A stretch of 64,000 bases of DNA from Adineta vaga (taxonomy: Eukaryota; Rotifera): the NCBI GenBank assembly GCA_021613535.1, contig CP075493.1, forward strand, positions 16,244,001-16,308,000, read 5' to 3'. The translations under genes and the position numbers were made by a program. Positions 1-12,234 of this stretch are shown piece after piece. Numbering within the stretch: the stretch's first letter is position 1; the number at the start of each line of letters is the position of its first letter. The notes beneath the pieces were generated by a model that saw nothing but the letters and a program-made list of their open reading frames with translations, did not search any database and was not told the DNA's origin.

Positions 1-489
1 TCTTTAAGGATAATACACCTTCGACTTGTGGTATCATAGTATAAAGATCTGAAACATCGATTGTACATAATAAAGTCTCTTTTCTTAAATTGATGGTTGA
101 CCATTTTCTTAAATGTTGAACTAGATCAAAACCAGAAGTAACTGTTGTTTTGATAGCCATTTGATCAAATAAGGGTCGTAAGAGATTATCCAAATATTTT
201 GAGATCTTTATTGTGGGATGTTTTAAACCAGATACAATGGGTCGAAGAGGTGTTCCAAGTTTATGACCTTTTGGTAAATAATATAGATGAGCTAATTCAA
301 CTTCATCTGATTTAATACACAATTGCTCATATTGTTTTTGTGTAATGCATTTAGCCAGACGTAAATCAAATAAATATTTATTTGTTTGAATAATAAGGTT
401 TGGTAATGGATCTTCTATACCTAAACATTGATAAGCTTCTGTTCGGTCCATATAAGCATTGGATTCTTTTTCATAATGTTCGGTTGTTC
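1..489 (-). pseudogene. Penelope-like element reverse transcriptase fragment
   Basis: Read on the minus strand this stretch is open for about 160 codons and runs off the left window edge. It contains YYLPKGHKLGTPLRPIVSG, the PLE-type version of the RT fingers motif, and TIDVSDLYTMIP, the RT motif A region with its catalytic aspartate. The palm YxDD box would lie beyond the window. PLE RTs copy RNA into DNA. The Athena-type PLEs of bdelloids lack an endonuclease and extend chromosome ends, which fits the telomere-like block directly 5' of this fragment. No start codon belongs to the element: the frame reads back through the palindrome into the transporter remnant, so this is a 5'-truncated copy. 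Placing it in Athena rather than another PLE lineage is inference. Confidence 0.8.
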
Positions 490-492
490 CCT

Positions 493-542
493 TGAGGGTG
501 TGGGTGTGGGTTAAGAGTATAGTCTGACTCACACCCACACCC
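493..542. repeat. telomere-like palindrome, copy 1
   Basis: The plus strand reads a G-rich arm (GAGGGTGTGGGTGTGGG, about 493-510), an 18-19 bp linker (reverse complement GTCAGACTATACTCTTAA) and a C-rich arm (ACACCCACACCC, about 530-542). The arms are variants of the bdelloid telomere unit TGTGGG in head-to-head orientation. The same linker recurs at two other places in the window. It sits exactly between the RT fragment and the broken transporter. Confidence 0.85.
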
Positions 543-544
543 GC

Positions 545-1955
545 TTGAAAATATCCAATATTTCTTAATATCCATGATAAACCCGCTGAACCAATTGATG
601 AACCAATTAAAAATCCAGCACGCATAAAACCATTTAATTTTCCACGTTCTTTTTTTGATATTATTGTTATTGCTTGAGCATCAACACTTGCATCTTGAAT
701 TGAAGCAAATATTGAATGAATAAAAAATGCAATTACTAAAGTTTTTAACGATTTTGTAACAGGATTTTGAACAAATAATAAACCAAATGATGCAAATAAA
801 GCACAAATTTGAGAAAACATTATCCAAGGACGACGACGACCCATTGAAGATGATTGATAACGATCTTTTAGAAAAAAAAAGAATATTGCTTTTTTTAAAA
901 TAAATATTTTATCATAGCAATAAGTGGACCCTATACAAATTGAAGAATCTAATTAAATAAGAAAAGAAAAAACGAATTTGTTATTTTAAATTCAATTTCA
1001 AAATAAATACAAACCCATGGTAAACCAGATAATGATATAAATGTTCCAACTGTTGACGATTTTCCACCTTCAGCTAAACATTTCATATGAAGACAAATTT
1101 TCTTTTACTTTTTTTCAAACTTAATAAAATATCAATAACTAATAAAAACTCTTTCAGTAACGACGTTATAATATTTAATAGGATCATTTAGGTGACAGGG
1201 ATGGATCAAAAGACATTTATCGAAACCTATTGAAGGAAATACAACCTTCTTATTTCATTCTTATTGAGGAAAACATCCGCGAAGGAGCGGTGGTTGTCAA
1301 ACAGTTAGATTCGCCTCAGTTAGGTGGTACATCTTGCGCACTCATATTTAGGGAGATGCGGATCGGATCTAATAAAACGTGGATTTGCAAGTTTCTACTC
1401 GTATTAAATTAGTTGAGAAGTTTAATAAAAGAAAAATAAATATCTGTTAAATAATTTGCAAGTGCTGTTGAAGAAAATCCTGCAGGAATTCCTTGCATAA
1501 TATATAAATAAAAAAATGTGAAATAACGTAATGATTGATTTTCTGTTAAATTAAAAAAATAGTTTTGTTTTTTTCAATGAAATTAAATTATTAAAATGAG
1601 AATATTTTATTCTATAATTATCATTCAATGAATAACGATAAATCAAATTTGATAATGTTATTAATAAATATTCATTAGATAATAATTCAATTGATTTCCA
1701 TTGATTTTCAAATGAATTTTGTAAATATAAAAATTGTGATGAATTATTTAATGTTATTGTTGTTTCATTAAATTCAAATGAATTTTTATTGGATAATTTA
1801 AAAAATTGTTTAAGAAAAATTTGAAAAGATTTTTCATCATCAATTTGACCATAATTTGTTAAACGTTTTATATGAAAATAACCCAACGATTTTGCTAAAT
1901 TAATTTGTTCATTCGAATTTTCTTTATCTAAATCAATAATTGGTTGACTTGACAT
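545..1955 (-). pseudogene. PAT/AmpG-type MFS transporter, truncated and broken
   Basis: Minus-strand pieces match a major facilitator of the PAT (AmpG/acetyl-CoA transporter) type. Near 1544-1445 a piece contains RYFTFFYLYIMQGIPAGF. Near 1085-1016 another contains SSTVGTFISLSGLPW, followed by a GT donor. From about 880 down to 545 comes DRYQSSSMGRRRPWI, then DASVDAQAI, then GSSIGSAGLSWILRNIGYFQ. The DRY..GRRRPW loop and the DA..ERG loop are typical of the family. An upstream block (1955-1551, starting MSSQPIIDLDKEN) would be the N-terminal region, but it meets the transporter part out of frame at an A-rich run. The C-terminal half is missing: the frame stops matching where the telomere-like palindrome begins. 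About 350 bp between the second and third pieces (1091-1442) have no clean splice sites and may be an insertion. Confidence 0.65.
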
Positions 1956-2116
1956 TGTTTTTAATGTTCTAAATAAAACAGAAAATCTATTTAAATATTA
2001 CTTTTCTAAACATTTTATCACATCTTTATATAAATATTAATAAACGATAATAGAATATACTCTTTAATACTCAAATAATGTTTTATGTAATCGTCTTATG
2101 TTATTTAATGTAAATA

Positions 2117-3078
2117 ACGGGTGTCACAAAATGAATGATCCTCTCAGTATTTTGGTCATAACTTTTTTTCTTTTCGATGTTTTGAGCTGCTTGTTTCACC
2201 GAAAGATGCGCCTTGAAATTCTCCACAAAATCATAATTGAACTCACTTTTATAAAATTTTAGGAAAAGCCATCAAATGAAAAATATTGCAAACATAAAAT
2301 ATATCTAACTTTCAAAGCCAATAACTGTTTCACAAACGATAAGTAATGTTATCTATACGTTTTTTTACGAATAAATTATTCTAAAAGATGCAGCATGAAA
2401 AGTTCTACAAGATTCATCATTAAATTTAGTTTATGCATGTACTTTTTATTTTCAAAACGATGTACAACTATTTTTCGAGTTGACAAGAAGGATCACTTTA
2501 TATACACATTCGAAATTCGTTATTCTTATTTCCTTTTTATTATACCTAATATCTTCTAAGCCAGTAAATCGGAATATATCACAAGATGCGCAATCAAAAG
2601 CTCTACAATTTGTATTACAAGTCATTCTATACGAACACATCAATTTGTTTTAAAATATCCAAAAACCTATGTGACAAAAGCATGATCATTCTTGTAAACT
2701 CGAAAATCAACTGTGCATTATTTTGAAAATAAAAAGTATATGTATAAACTAAATTTAATGATGGATCTTATAGAGCTTTTCACGCTGCATCGTATGATAT
2801 AATGTTAATGAGAGTATATATGCTCGATGATTAAAAATAACATATAAAAAACTAGTCATTCACATGACGTGTTCTCCTTTTGAAAGTTAGATATATTTTA
2901 TGTTTGCAATATTTTTCATTTGATGGTTTTTCCTAAAATTTTATAAAAGTGAGTTCAATTATGATTTTGTAGAGAATTTCAAGGCGCATCTTTCGGTGAA
3001 ACAAGCAGCTCTAAACATCGAAAAGAAAAAAAGTTATGACCAAAATACTGAGAGGATCATTCATTTTGTGACACCCGT
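2117..3078. mobile_element. foldback MITE with about 205-bp terminal inverted repeats
   Basis: The ends read ACGGGTGTCACAAAATGAAT and its complement, flanked by TA on both sides (2115-2116 and 3079-3080), so a Tc1/mariner-like TA duplication is likely. The outer arms are about 2117-2322 and 2874-3078. A second, inner inverted pair lies at about 2388-2458 and 2722-2793, so the whole 962 bp could fold into one long hairpin. There is no transposase inside: it is non-autonomous. Confidence 0.85.
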
Positions 3079-4360
3079 TAGAATGACAGAAAAGGAAAAG
3101 AAAATATTATATTATTTATTTTATATATAACAACTATATTCGAAGAAGGTTTTTTCTTTCTTTCGTTCTGTTGAATCGAGCGACTTATGGATATTTCATT
3201 TTCGATGCATTGACTAAAGAATATCAGCGAGAGAGAACGAAAATTTTTCTTTTTCTTTCTGAATAAACAAGTTATGTATACTGTACTGATTAAACTATTG
3301 CCTCGAAATACATTGTAGTTTACACAGTTTGTCTATATAAATAAAGAATGTTAAAAGGAATAAAAGAAATTTATTCTTTTTAATTCAATTGTTTTTGAAT
3401 AAAATAAATCTATTAGAAGTTAAGTTCTGGAAAAAAGTTTACAAAAATATGGTTTCTAGATATTTTTGAAAATTGATAAATGTTATATTTATTTTTTTTA
3501 AAAGATCATTGAAACAAATGAAATATTTAAAGGTTAATAAATATATTATTATCATATTATACAATAGAGTAATGAACAATATTTTATTCACAAATACTCT
3601 TTCTCTCTTCATAACACAATCATTGTCTGACTATAAAAACTCAAGTATACAAAAGAAAATCTAGCATCTAACTGATCAACGATGTCTGTTGCATACTTAA
3701 AAATCTTTTAATTTTTTTTATATGATTCTCCTTCCGATTAATAACAAAACAAGAGTATCTGTCCTAAAAGATAGAAATATGTATATCTGATTACTTGAAT
3801 TCTGAAAGTTACAATATATTTGTTAAAAAGATCAAACGTCTTCGATTATCATTAATTTAAGAGAGTAATCTCGAATGCAACAGAATTCGTTTCAATATGT
3901 TCAATTTCACCTGGATCGAAATCGATAATATAGGAAAAATTTAATACTATACTTAGTCCATATAACTGATCAGACAGTTTTCGTTACGAATGAAAAAAGA
4001 CCAATATGTTCATTCAAAATCAATAGATAATGTTTATGATGCTGCGCTTCAACATTCGCTAGTCAACTAGCATGGTCTTGTTGTGCAATCTATAGCTGTA
4101 ATAGAAGTCGAACAAGCACTTCCTGATGAAGTTATTTCCGAGATACTAGTAGTGCATTGCCATATTCGTCATACTATTCCACTATGTCGACCATTAAGTG
4201 AAGTGTTAAATCGTAAAGCATTTACTAGAGCAGTTACGGTAATACCAGATGGATCAATCGAACCATATATATGCATTTTGAAATAAGACGTACAGTTCAA
4301 ACTAGTGGTGAATTCTTGCTATGCTGTATATGCAGATGCTTGATGAACACCAATAGGAAA
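3079..4360. other. intergenic, no gene recognised
   Basis: AT-rich sequence with poly-A and poly-T runs. A 67-codon open frame at 4083-4286 (plus) is unusually clean but matches nothing I know. No RNA gene or repeat structure was seen. Confidence 0.5.
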
Positions 4361-4362
4361 AC

Positions 4363-4710
4363 TTACGTAATTTTTGAGTATCTGAAAGATGAAAAAAAGA
4401 ATTATTACTACAATTGGAATGATAATAGCTGCTAATACCAATAGACCCAAAAGAATAAATAATTGAATACAAACACATCGTGATATACTGTATCTAATAC
4501 CATTTCATCGATTTATTTGGAATAGATTTGTAACTCACTAACCTCGAACAAAATTTCGATGAAGTAGATGGAATAGTATTGCTGTTGTATGGCTATGTTA
4601 ATTTGGGATATTGAGAATTAGTTTGTAAAGATGATGATGGATCAACTCTTTCGTTAGATTTTTGTTCTTTGGTTTCATCATATTGATTTATATTTTGATT
4701 GAAATAATAA
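4363..4710 (-). pseudogene. remnant of a membrane-anchored protein, N-terminal exons only
   Basis: On the minus strand two candidate exons join in phase. The first (about 4710-4553) reads KEQKSNERVDPSSSLQ, then an in-frame TAG, then PSTSSKFCSR before a GT donor. The second (about 4496-4363) starts after TATTAG and encodes a strong membrane segment, LFILLGLLVLAAIIIPIVVI, then a GTAAGT donor. The layout (short cytosolic tail, TM, donor) resembles the first exons of the PPC, NHL and FG-GAP genes in this window. No ectodomain exon follows, so this looks like a decayed copy. The stop codon and missing 3' part keep confidence low. Confidence 0.35.
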
Positions 4711-5332
4711 TTATGAACTATACTGAAACATAAATCTTTACGAGTAAAAAAACATCTATAACTGAGTAGTTTCGAGTAAAAGAATTCATATTGTTGGATT
4801 GCTTATTTCAAATCCTGTTGAAACGCAAGAATATTAGTGAAGAGTTGATGATGTTTATCTTTTACAAAAGCCAGAGAATAGTCATCTTGATGATGTGGGA
4901 TGAGGCGAAGAAGAGATATCTACCTCACCCAAAAAAAATTACAAATAAAAAGGTTAATTCTACTTGGTAATTGCATCACAATCATTGTCGACTATTGTTT
5001 GCAATCGTTTTGGATATTCAGCGATGTGACTTTTCGCTATATTTATCTGATTTCCATACTTATTGTAAGTATGTTTATTCATTAATTAGATTCTAAATTT
5101 GTAGATTTCGATATTCAAATGATTTAAGATAAACTAATAATAATTGATTAATTCAAAATGTTTGTTATTTGTAAATCAAAGCTGAAGGAAAAATCCGAAT
5201 AAATAGGAAAAAAGAGAAACGACACGAAAAAGCCCTAGAAAAAAAGAGAATAGAAATAGAACAATATATAGACATATTCAGAGCCTCTTTCAATCATTTG
5301 TCGGTAGTGTGAACCACGGCAACAATAGTATG

Positions 5333-5902
5333 TTACATCTTCCATTCTTCCAACATAAATGAAGTCGGTTCTTTCAGCACCATACAAATAGTTAACATAT
5401 TGAATCTATTGTTCTCTTTAAGTTTAATCACGAAACGCACACTGCTTCGCAGAACCTCATAATTCTTCCCATTGCAATGATGTTTTGCATCGCAATAAAT
5501 GACTAAAATTAATACAAAACCCTCAGCAATACTCAATAGAATAACAACTGTGAGCAGGATTTTCGATGTATCACAGTCATCGTTGCTGTTCATGACGACT
5601 CGTTTAATCATTACTGAACCCATCGTTATCAACAATGGAATACAAACTACAAGAAGGTACAACCATCGACGACGATCTTGAATTTTGCTTCTTTCAATAA
5701 TATTCTTCACAATTTCTGTTTCAGATAAAATACGATTGCAACTAAGACCAAAATGAGCATTCGTGTTAGTTGTAATATTTTCTTGTTGTGATTTTTTTTC
5801 GGGTGTATTGCTCGATGGATTAACTTCAGATGTCTGATCTACAACCGCCTCGGTCAGTTTATCAAGCTTGGACAATGATGTTTCAGTTATTTGTACGTCC
5901 AT
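5333..5902 (-). CDS. small two-TM protein, unknown function
   Basis: A single open frame of 189 residues starts at ATG (5902) with MDVQITETSL. Residues 1-78 are polar and rich in Ser, Thr, Asn and Gln. Two membrane segments follow, about 80-100 (WLYLLVVCIPLLITMGSVMI) and 117-137 (LLTVVILLSIAEGFVLILVI), separated by a short loop with Asp and Cys (NSNDDCDTS). The C-terminal 50 residues are basic, then aliphatic. I do not recognise the family. There are no introns, and the nearest gene on the same strand is about 950 bp away. It could be a real small membrane protein or a fragment of a larger one. Confidence 0.5.
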   Translation of the reverse strand: MDVQITETSLSKLDKLTEAVVDQTSEVNPSSNTPEKKSQQENITTNTNAHFGLSCNRILSETEIVKNIIERSKIQDRRRWLYLLVVCIPLLITMGSVMIKRVVMNSNDDCDTSKILLTVVILLSIAEGFVLILVIYCDAKHHCNGKNYEVLRSSVRFVIKLKENNRFNMLTICMVLKEPTSFMLEEWKM

Positions 5903-6853
5903 ATCGTAGTTATAAAAGAAAAAAGATAAGAACGAGCGACGATAATTGTTATGTTATGTTAAAGTTTCACAACAATGATCAAGATTTTAAAAAAACTGCA
6001 TACATTCTCTCGGCATACTATTTTATCTTGCGATAATGATTTTTTCAAAATCATAACTTCTTTGAAAGAAACATTATCAATAATCTTTCAACACAATCAC
6101 CGATGGTTTTCTAAACAACATTAATAATACAATTCTCTTGTATATCATCAAACATCGTTTTATTGACAATAATAAAATCATCATTAACAATGGATTCGTC
6201 CTTGATTTGTTAATTTAACCAATTACAACGTATACCGTTTGAAAGACATGACAATGTTTTCATTATTACCAGTTTCTCATTGAACCTGTGAAAGATGAAG
6301 ACAACTTTTGGTCTACAGTTCAAGATCTCCAGCACACTGAAACATTAGTTTCTGAGTCTTTAAGATAGCAATCTACTATAAGTTTGAAAGCATCTTGAGA
6401 ATGTATGTACGAGTGAAATAGTCTAATCATTACACCCGTAACCTTATTCATAGTACGTCGACATCCATCTGAGAAATTCCTTTTTGACTTTCGACTTTTA
6501 GCCCAACGGCAAGCAAAACACTCTTTTATTTCATATGACTCTCCTTTTAGTCGAAAGAACAAGAGAAAAGAATTGAAACAAAGATTACATTGATAGGAAT
6601 ATCTCGTTTTATTGAACAATCTATTCAAAATAGTTGACAAGCAAGCCAGACCAAACAATTACACAATAAGCTCTTTGAAAACTCTTATCATTGTTGTTTA
6701 ATTGGCAAAAGCTAACAAGCAAATCAATTAAATTAAAACTGTACACATGGAAAAGCGATGAGAGAAGGTCAAAAAAGACAAGATTATCGTAAAGCGCGGA
6801 AAACGATAATATAGACAATAGAAAAAAGAACTTGATGAATCTCAGTCAAAGTA
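5903..6853. other. intergenic, no gene recognised
   Basis: AT-rich DNA. Two overlapping minus-strand open frames (6320-6818) have no family resemblance and no splice support. Confidence 0.5.
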
Positions 6854-9800
6854 TTACAATTCCTGTGGATTATTAAAATTAACAGAGCCGGCGCCTATGC
6901 TTACGATCGAAAATGATCCTACTACATTTTGCTGGTATGTTGTGATAACCAGAATATACTTTATGGCAGTCTGAAGAAGAACTGTGAACATAAACTGTTT
7001 ACTACCACCGCTATTATCATCTGCTGCAAATCGATTTAAGCTTGGAGATGTGGAATTGAATGTATTATTGTATATGTATCCATATGTATCCAAAGTGCTA
7101 GAACTTAAAAACATATATGTTCCATTTGTAGAAATGTTAAGTTGAATGGCTTGATAAAAGTATGTTGATGTTGGGCAAGTATCTCTATGGCAAAACCACG
7201 GACTATTCATAGTTAAAGCTGATGAATAGATTGATTCCACTTTGAATGAATTAGCTAGTTACATAAAATGAAATAAAAGGTAATTATTACAAAGTCAGAA
7301 ACAAAAATATCAAATTTTTTTAAGATTCTGTCACTTAAAATGAAAAACTCTAAGAACAATTGCAAGTAATAACAATAGTGTTCATATTAAATAAATAGAA
7401 ATGATCATATCTGAGCTGGATCTCAAACAATAGCATTTGGATTTCGAGGAATCAGAAAATATTAAATTCATTATCGTACCCAAAGCATATGAAAACATAA
7501 CTTAAATTAATTAAAAGACTCTAAAAACGATCAAAAATATCTTCAAACCCATCTGAACTGTTGAAAATTCTATCAACTTTGCGGCTTGAGCACTTACTTG
7601 TTGTATTAACTTGAACAAAACTAATCATACTTTCACCAAATCCAGAAACCGAGAACACTCCTGTTATTTGCCAGTAGAGTGTTGTTACAACTAAAATATA
7701 CTTGGTCTTAGCTTGAAGAACAATTTTCAACATGAATTGGCTATTCCCACCAGAGTTATCATCCGATAACAGTAGATTTCGATCTGTATCTGCAGTATTA
7801 AAAGTGCTATTGTATATGTAGCCAAATGTATCCATGTTACTATTGCAGAGAATAATATAACTTCCTGTCGTTGATATACTGATTTCGATGGCTTGATAAT
7901 AAAAGGTTGGTGACGCAGCACCCGGCCGAGTAAATAACTGACTATATATCGTCAAAGATGATAAATAATTCGACTGGAACATTGAATTGCCTATTGAGAA
8001 AAAACAAAATCTTTACTTTTGATAGCTTAATTATAGAAAAAGTTTAAGGACAGAATTTAGATTTTGAGGATTTTTTTATGCGACTAAAAGTAATACTTGA
8101 ATGCAAACGGAAAACTGTTCAATTGGTATTGGCGATGATTGTAAAAAATATTTTATATTGAAAAATCTATCACCCTTCGTACAACTACAAAAGATCCTTT
8201 TTCGATAAGTATTCTGTTTAAACAAAAAAAAAGATTCTCTTGTATCTTGGAGGACATGGTATCTTGAATTTGACTTAATATAATGCTTACCTGGTGAAAA
8301 ACTGATTGAATCAGGACCGTGTCCAATGAGTGAAAAACTTTGTGTAACGATTTGTTCATATGTTGTTACAACTAAAATATATTTCATCATAGCTTGAAGA
8401 ACAGTTGCAAGCATGAATTGGCTATTGCCACCAGAGTTATCATTCGATACCAGCAGATTTTGATCTGCATCTACAGCATTGAAGGTATTATTGTATATGT
8501 AGCCATATGTGTCCATGGTACTATTGCACAGTATAAGATAGATTCCTGTTGTTGACACACTGATTTCAATAGCTTGATAATATAATGGTGACATGTAGTT
8601 TTGAGAAAGAAAATAAAATAGAGTATTCATAGTTAAAGCAGATGACCAATCCGATTGAACTCCCATATTTGATGAATTGACTAAGCAGTGGAAAACAAAA
8701 ATATTATTTCCACGAATTTAAATAAAGAAAAATGGCAGATGAAAAATCCCGTTTTTTGTTTTCTGACATGTTTATATTTGTAAGAGTGCTCAGTACCTAT
8801 CGATTTATACGTAATACTCTATTGGATAAGATGAAAGCGAGTACTTATGAAATATAAGAGTTTCAGAAGTAGATACAATATTGATAAAGAAATTTGCTGT
8901 CCGTAATATTAAGAACTGAGTTTAAGTTTAGAACTATCGCTTACATGTTCAGAGGATGTGAGCATCAAACGTTAATTGGTGTGGACATAGGCAAAAGAGA
9001 CACTCAGAAGCTTAAGAAATAACGGCCAAGTATTCTTTATAGACTATGATAGACATTCTGATTGAGAGGAAGGACTGAAAAGGATAATTACACAAGTGAA
9101 ACCATCCTAGAAAACAGCAATATATTATTAATATTCATTTATCTAGGAATGATATAAAATCCAGACTATATCAACGTTGGTCTACTCAATCTCCTTTCCT
9201 CTTATTGACTACGGAGTTTAGATAGTGTTTCATACTGGATCTAGCAGAGCCTACAGAGCATGTATTCAGTTAGTACTCGTTACATTAATTCTGACTCAGC
9301 TAAAGAGAAGCTCACTGTTCTAATGATGATGTTCTATTCCATCGCAGTGTTCAGTTCCCATATTGTCCTAACGTAGGAACTGCCCGTGGTGATTAACGAC
9401 TTTATAATTCATACTTTGAAGACATAGAGGAAGCCTCTAGACTGTAACAAACTTATAGGGATTTGTGCTCACGATCTTTGTTTTCTGAGATATTGAATAC
9501 TCAAGTTATAAAACGGTATAATAATTTTGCCTTATATCACAACTACCGAACAAACGAGAAAATGACAAATGTGAATAGTTTTACGCTAGAATAATCACTC
9601 TAATAGCAAATATGTCTCATCTTTTGAAATTCTTTCCATATCCTTGGCATTCACATAAAAATTTTTATCACAAACGTAAAAACCATACAGACACCAGTTT
9701 GATACGAGAGAGAAAAACGCAAGAGGAGAAAATGTTACTTCAATACTCCAAAAATATTCAGGAGTACGGTGGAGTGTAAATAGAGTATTGGAGTACAGCC

Positions 9801-12234
9801 TTTTCCCCCTTGATCATAAGTAACGACAGGAGACTCTGTCATATCGAAGAATGTCGATTCATATTAATTTATTATAACTCAGCTGTCTTCGTTAATAGAA
9901 TTTGGTTAGTTATATCAACTACAGTCTATGACGCCTTTACTATCTTTGATAGTTAAATCGAGAAGTTGAATTTAAGCATTTAACTGTTCCGTAAAATATT
10001 TCAAATGTTGCGGAGAGTGATGATAACAAGAACTGCGCAAGTACGTTATATGGGTATTTTAGACTAGGGATGCGCAGTTTCAGTAAACCATTTCCATATA
10101 AGTCATTCAATCGTCCACCAGAGTACTAACTACAATGATACCGATGATAACGACTCTGTCAAAACATACACGTTTTGTTAGTTGATTCACAGTCAACAAT
10201 TAAAAAAGAGAAACGAGCATACTCCATGGAAGAGTACGATTTAACTAACAAAAAGTACATATTTTAATAGAGTCGATGTGACAGTTTACCACTATTTGCA
10301 TTGACACTGCACACTCCTAGTTTCAAAGGAAACAGGTATACAACTGAATAGCTGAATTCAACTTTTGAGCTTGACACTATCGTAGCATCACCATTTATCA
10401 TATCTACGGTGACAGAGAAGGACGTAAACTTCTATCCCTAAAACTTCAACACTTCTTTTATTAGTTTATGTTTCATAAAATAACTTTTGTGTCACAATGA
10501 TAAATGTGTATCAAATCGATATATGACTATATCTTCATTCTATCGGACAAGAATTCTCTCATAGTGTCAGTTTGTATTTTATAGCTTTTACTTACTTGTT
10601 GAGAAGTTAATCATTGATGGTCCCAGTCCGTTGATTGAAAACTCTCCTAATGTACTTGGCGTATAGGTCGTTACAAATAAAACATACTTTGTCGTTGCTT
10701 GAAGAACAACTGCGAGTATAAATTGTTTATTACTACCGGCGCCGTCATCGTCAAATGACATTAAATTTTGATTTGGAAATGAAATATTAAAACTGTTGTT
10801 ATATATAAAGCCCTGTGTATCCATGGTGCTGTCGGATGAGATAGTATATATTCCTGCTACCGCTACGTTGATTTTAATAGCTTCATAGAAAAATCCTGCG
10901 GCAAACCAGCGACTTTCAGGACGACTATATGTTGAGCCAGATATTGTCAGAGCAGACGAGTAATTTGATTTCACTGTCAATGAAGTGGCTATTTCAGAAA
11001 AAGAAAATGATGAGGGTGAGGCTGTGAAATAAGGAGAAAGCAGAAGAGACGATTTTTATCGGTTATTGGCAATCTTCTTCACGCCCTTATCCACCCTCTT
11101 GCTCTTAAAGCTGTTTAGTTCCTGCATCAATGAAGGTAAAGTGTTGTGAGATTAAATTTTCTTAAAAATTCTTCCTATCAACTAATCAGATTCCACGAAG
11201 ACGTTTCTCTACTGTTTTCAGCACCAATCATAATTAACGATTACATTAATTCAGAGATTATCTATTATTCTCTTTTTGAACTCTTCGAGCAACTATAAGA
11301 GTATGCATGTTTTGTATTAGTTGTAGTCGGAAAAAGCGTTCAAAATGATCTTCATTTAGAAGTTAGATACATCAAAAGCATTTTCGATAAAAACTTTCGG
11401 AATATGTTCTTTTGACAATGTCTTTAGTGATAACTGATAATATTTTGTTAAGAATATTTTTCGTATTGATCTTGAATAGAGTATTAACTTATTCATTGAA
11501 CATAATACATGTTAGTAAAGCTAACTAGCACGAATACATAATGTGCTATAGTTATATGAATGAACTCAGTTATATGTTATACCTGTACTTGTCGAAGTAA
11601 TAGGAGTCGTATCAATTGCAATGCTGTTTGAGTTACCTGTGAATAAAAAACTATGAAATAAATATCATGTATATTATTCACGTGTAAATAATAGAAGAAT
11701 GCAAGAGTCTTTAAATTGCATAATATTACAGTTACTACAGGCTTTACATTGATGATCTTGTTGGTGTTCTTCAATTAGATAGACATGTGACACAATCTAC
11801 TATATACGACAAATGTGAATGAGGGATGAATATAGCATCAAATGATTAAACTATTAAAAAAGAATATTATTATCAATGTTTTATTGGTTGCAGATGTACA
11901 ATAGCAGATTTTGTCGCAAACGTAACGCATGTAAGGATTTATATATTCGAAGTTTCAAAGAATGTTTTAACAATCTTCGTATTCGCTGAGCCTGATAAAA
12001 TTTCAGAATTCTGCATCAATCTCTCGCATAGTTTTTGACAACTATTGGAATGAATCCTTCTTTCGAAAAGACTTCTTCCTATTTTCGATGTTTTCGAAAA
12101 AATAACTAAGAAGACATACCTGATGATGAAGTTTTTTCTTTGATTTTTTGAGTTACATAAATGAATGAAAAAATCAAGATCACTAACATCAACATTGACA
12201 TTGTTATTTCAATGATAGCTTGGGCTACACGCAT
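6854..12234 (-). CDS. membrane-anchored protein with four PPC-like beta-sandwich repeats
   Basis: Six exons close exactly in phase: 12234-12120, 11636-11583, 10988-10596, 8680-8291, 7990-7598 and 7254-6854, for 581 residues. All introns are phase 1. Exon 1 (MRVAQAIIEI) encodes a single TM segment of about 20 residues. Exon 2 is a Ser/Thr linker. Exons 3-6 each encode one domain of about 130 residues with the shared pattern YSSALT...YYQAIEI.V.TTG.Y, then S.MDTYGYIYNN.FN, then DD.SGGNSQFML, then KYILVVTTY, ending GPxSINF. The DT..YIY and DD.SG motifs and the overall pattern resemble PPC (pre-peptidase C-terminal) sandwich domains. That match is by motif only. A type II membrane protein with an exported repeat domain is likely. 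The intron between exons 3 and 4 is about 1.9 kb. Function is unknown; adhesion or ligand binding is inference. Confidence 0.8.
8681..10595. other. long intron of the PPC-repeat gene
   Basis: About 1.9 kb with no coding exon found. It has proper GTAAGT and TTAG ends and an AT-rich body, with no clear transposon ends. Confidence 0.6.

Noticed and set aside
4083-4286. 67-codon open frame (plus) with protein-like composition
   Set aside because: No recognised family, no ATG near its start and no splice partner; kept only as a note.
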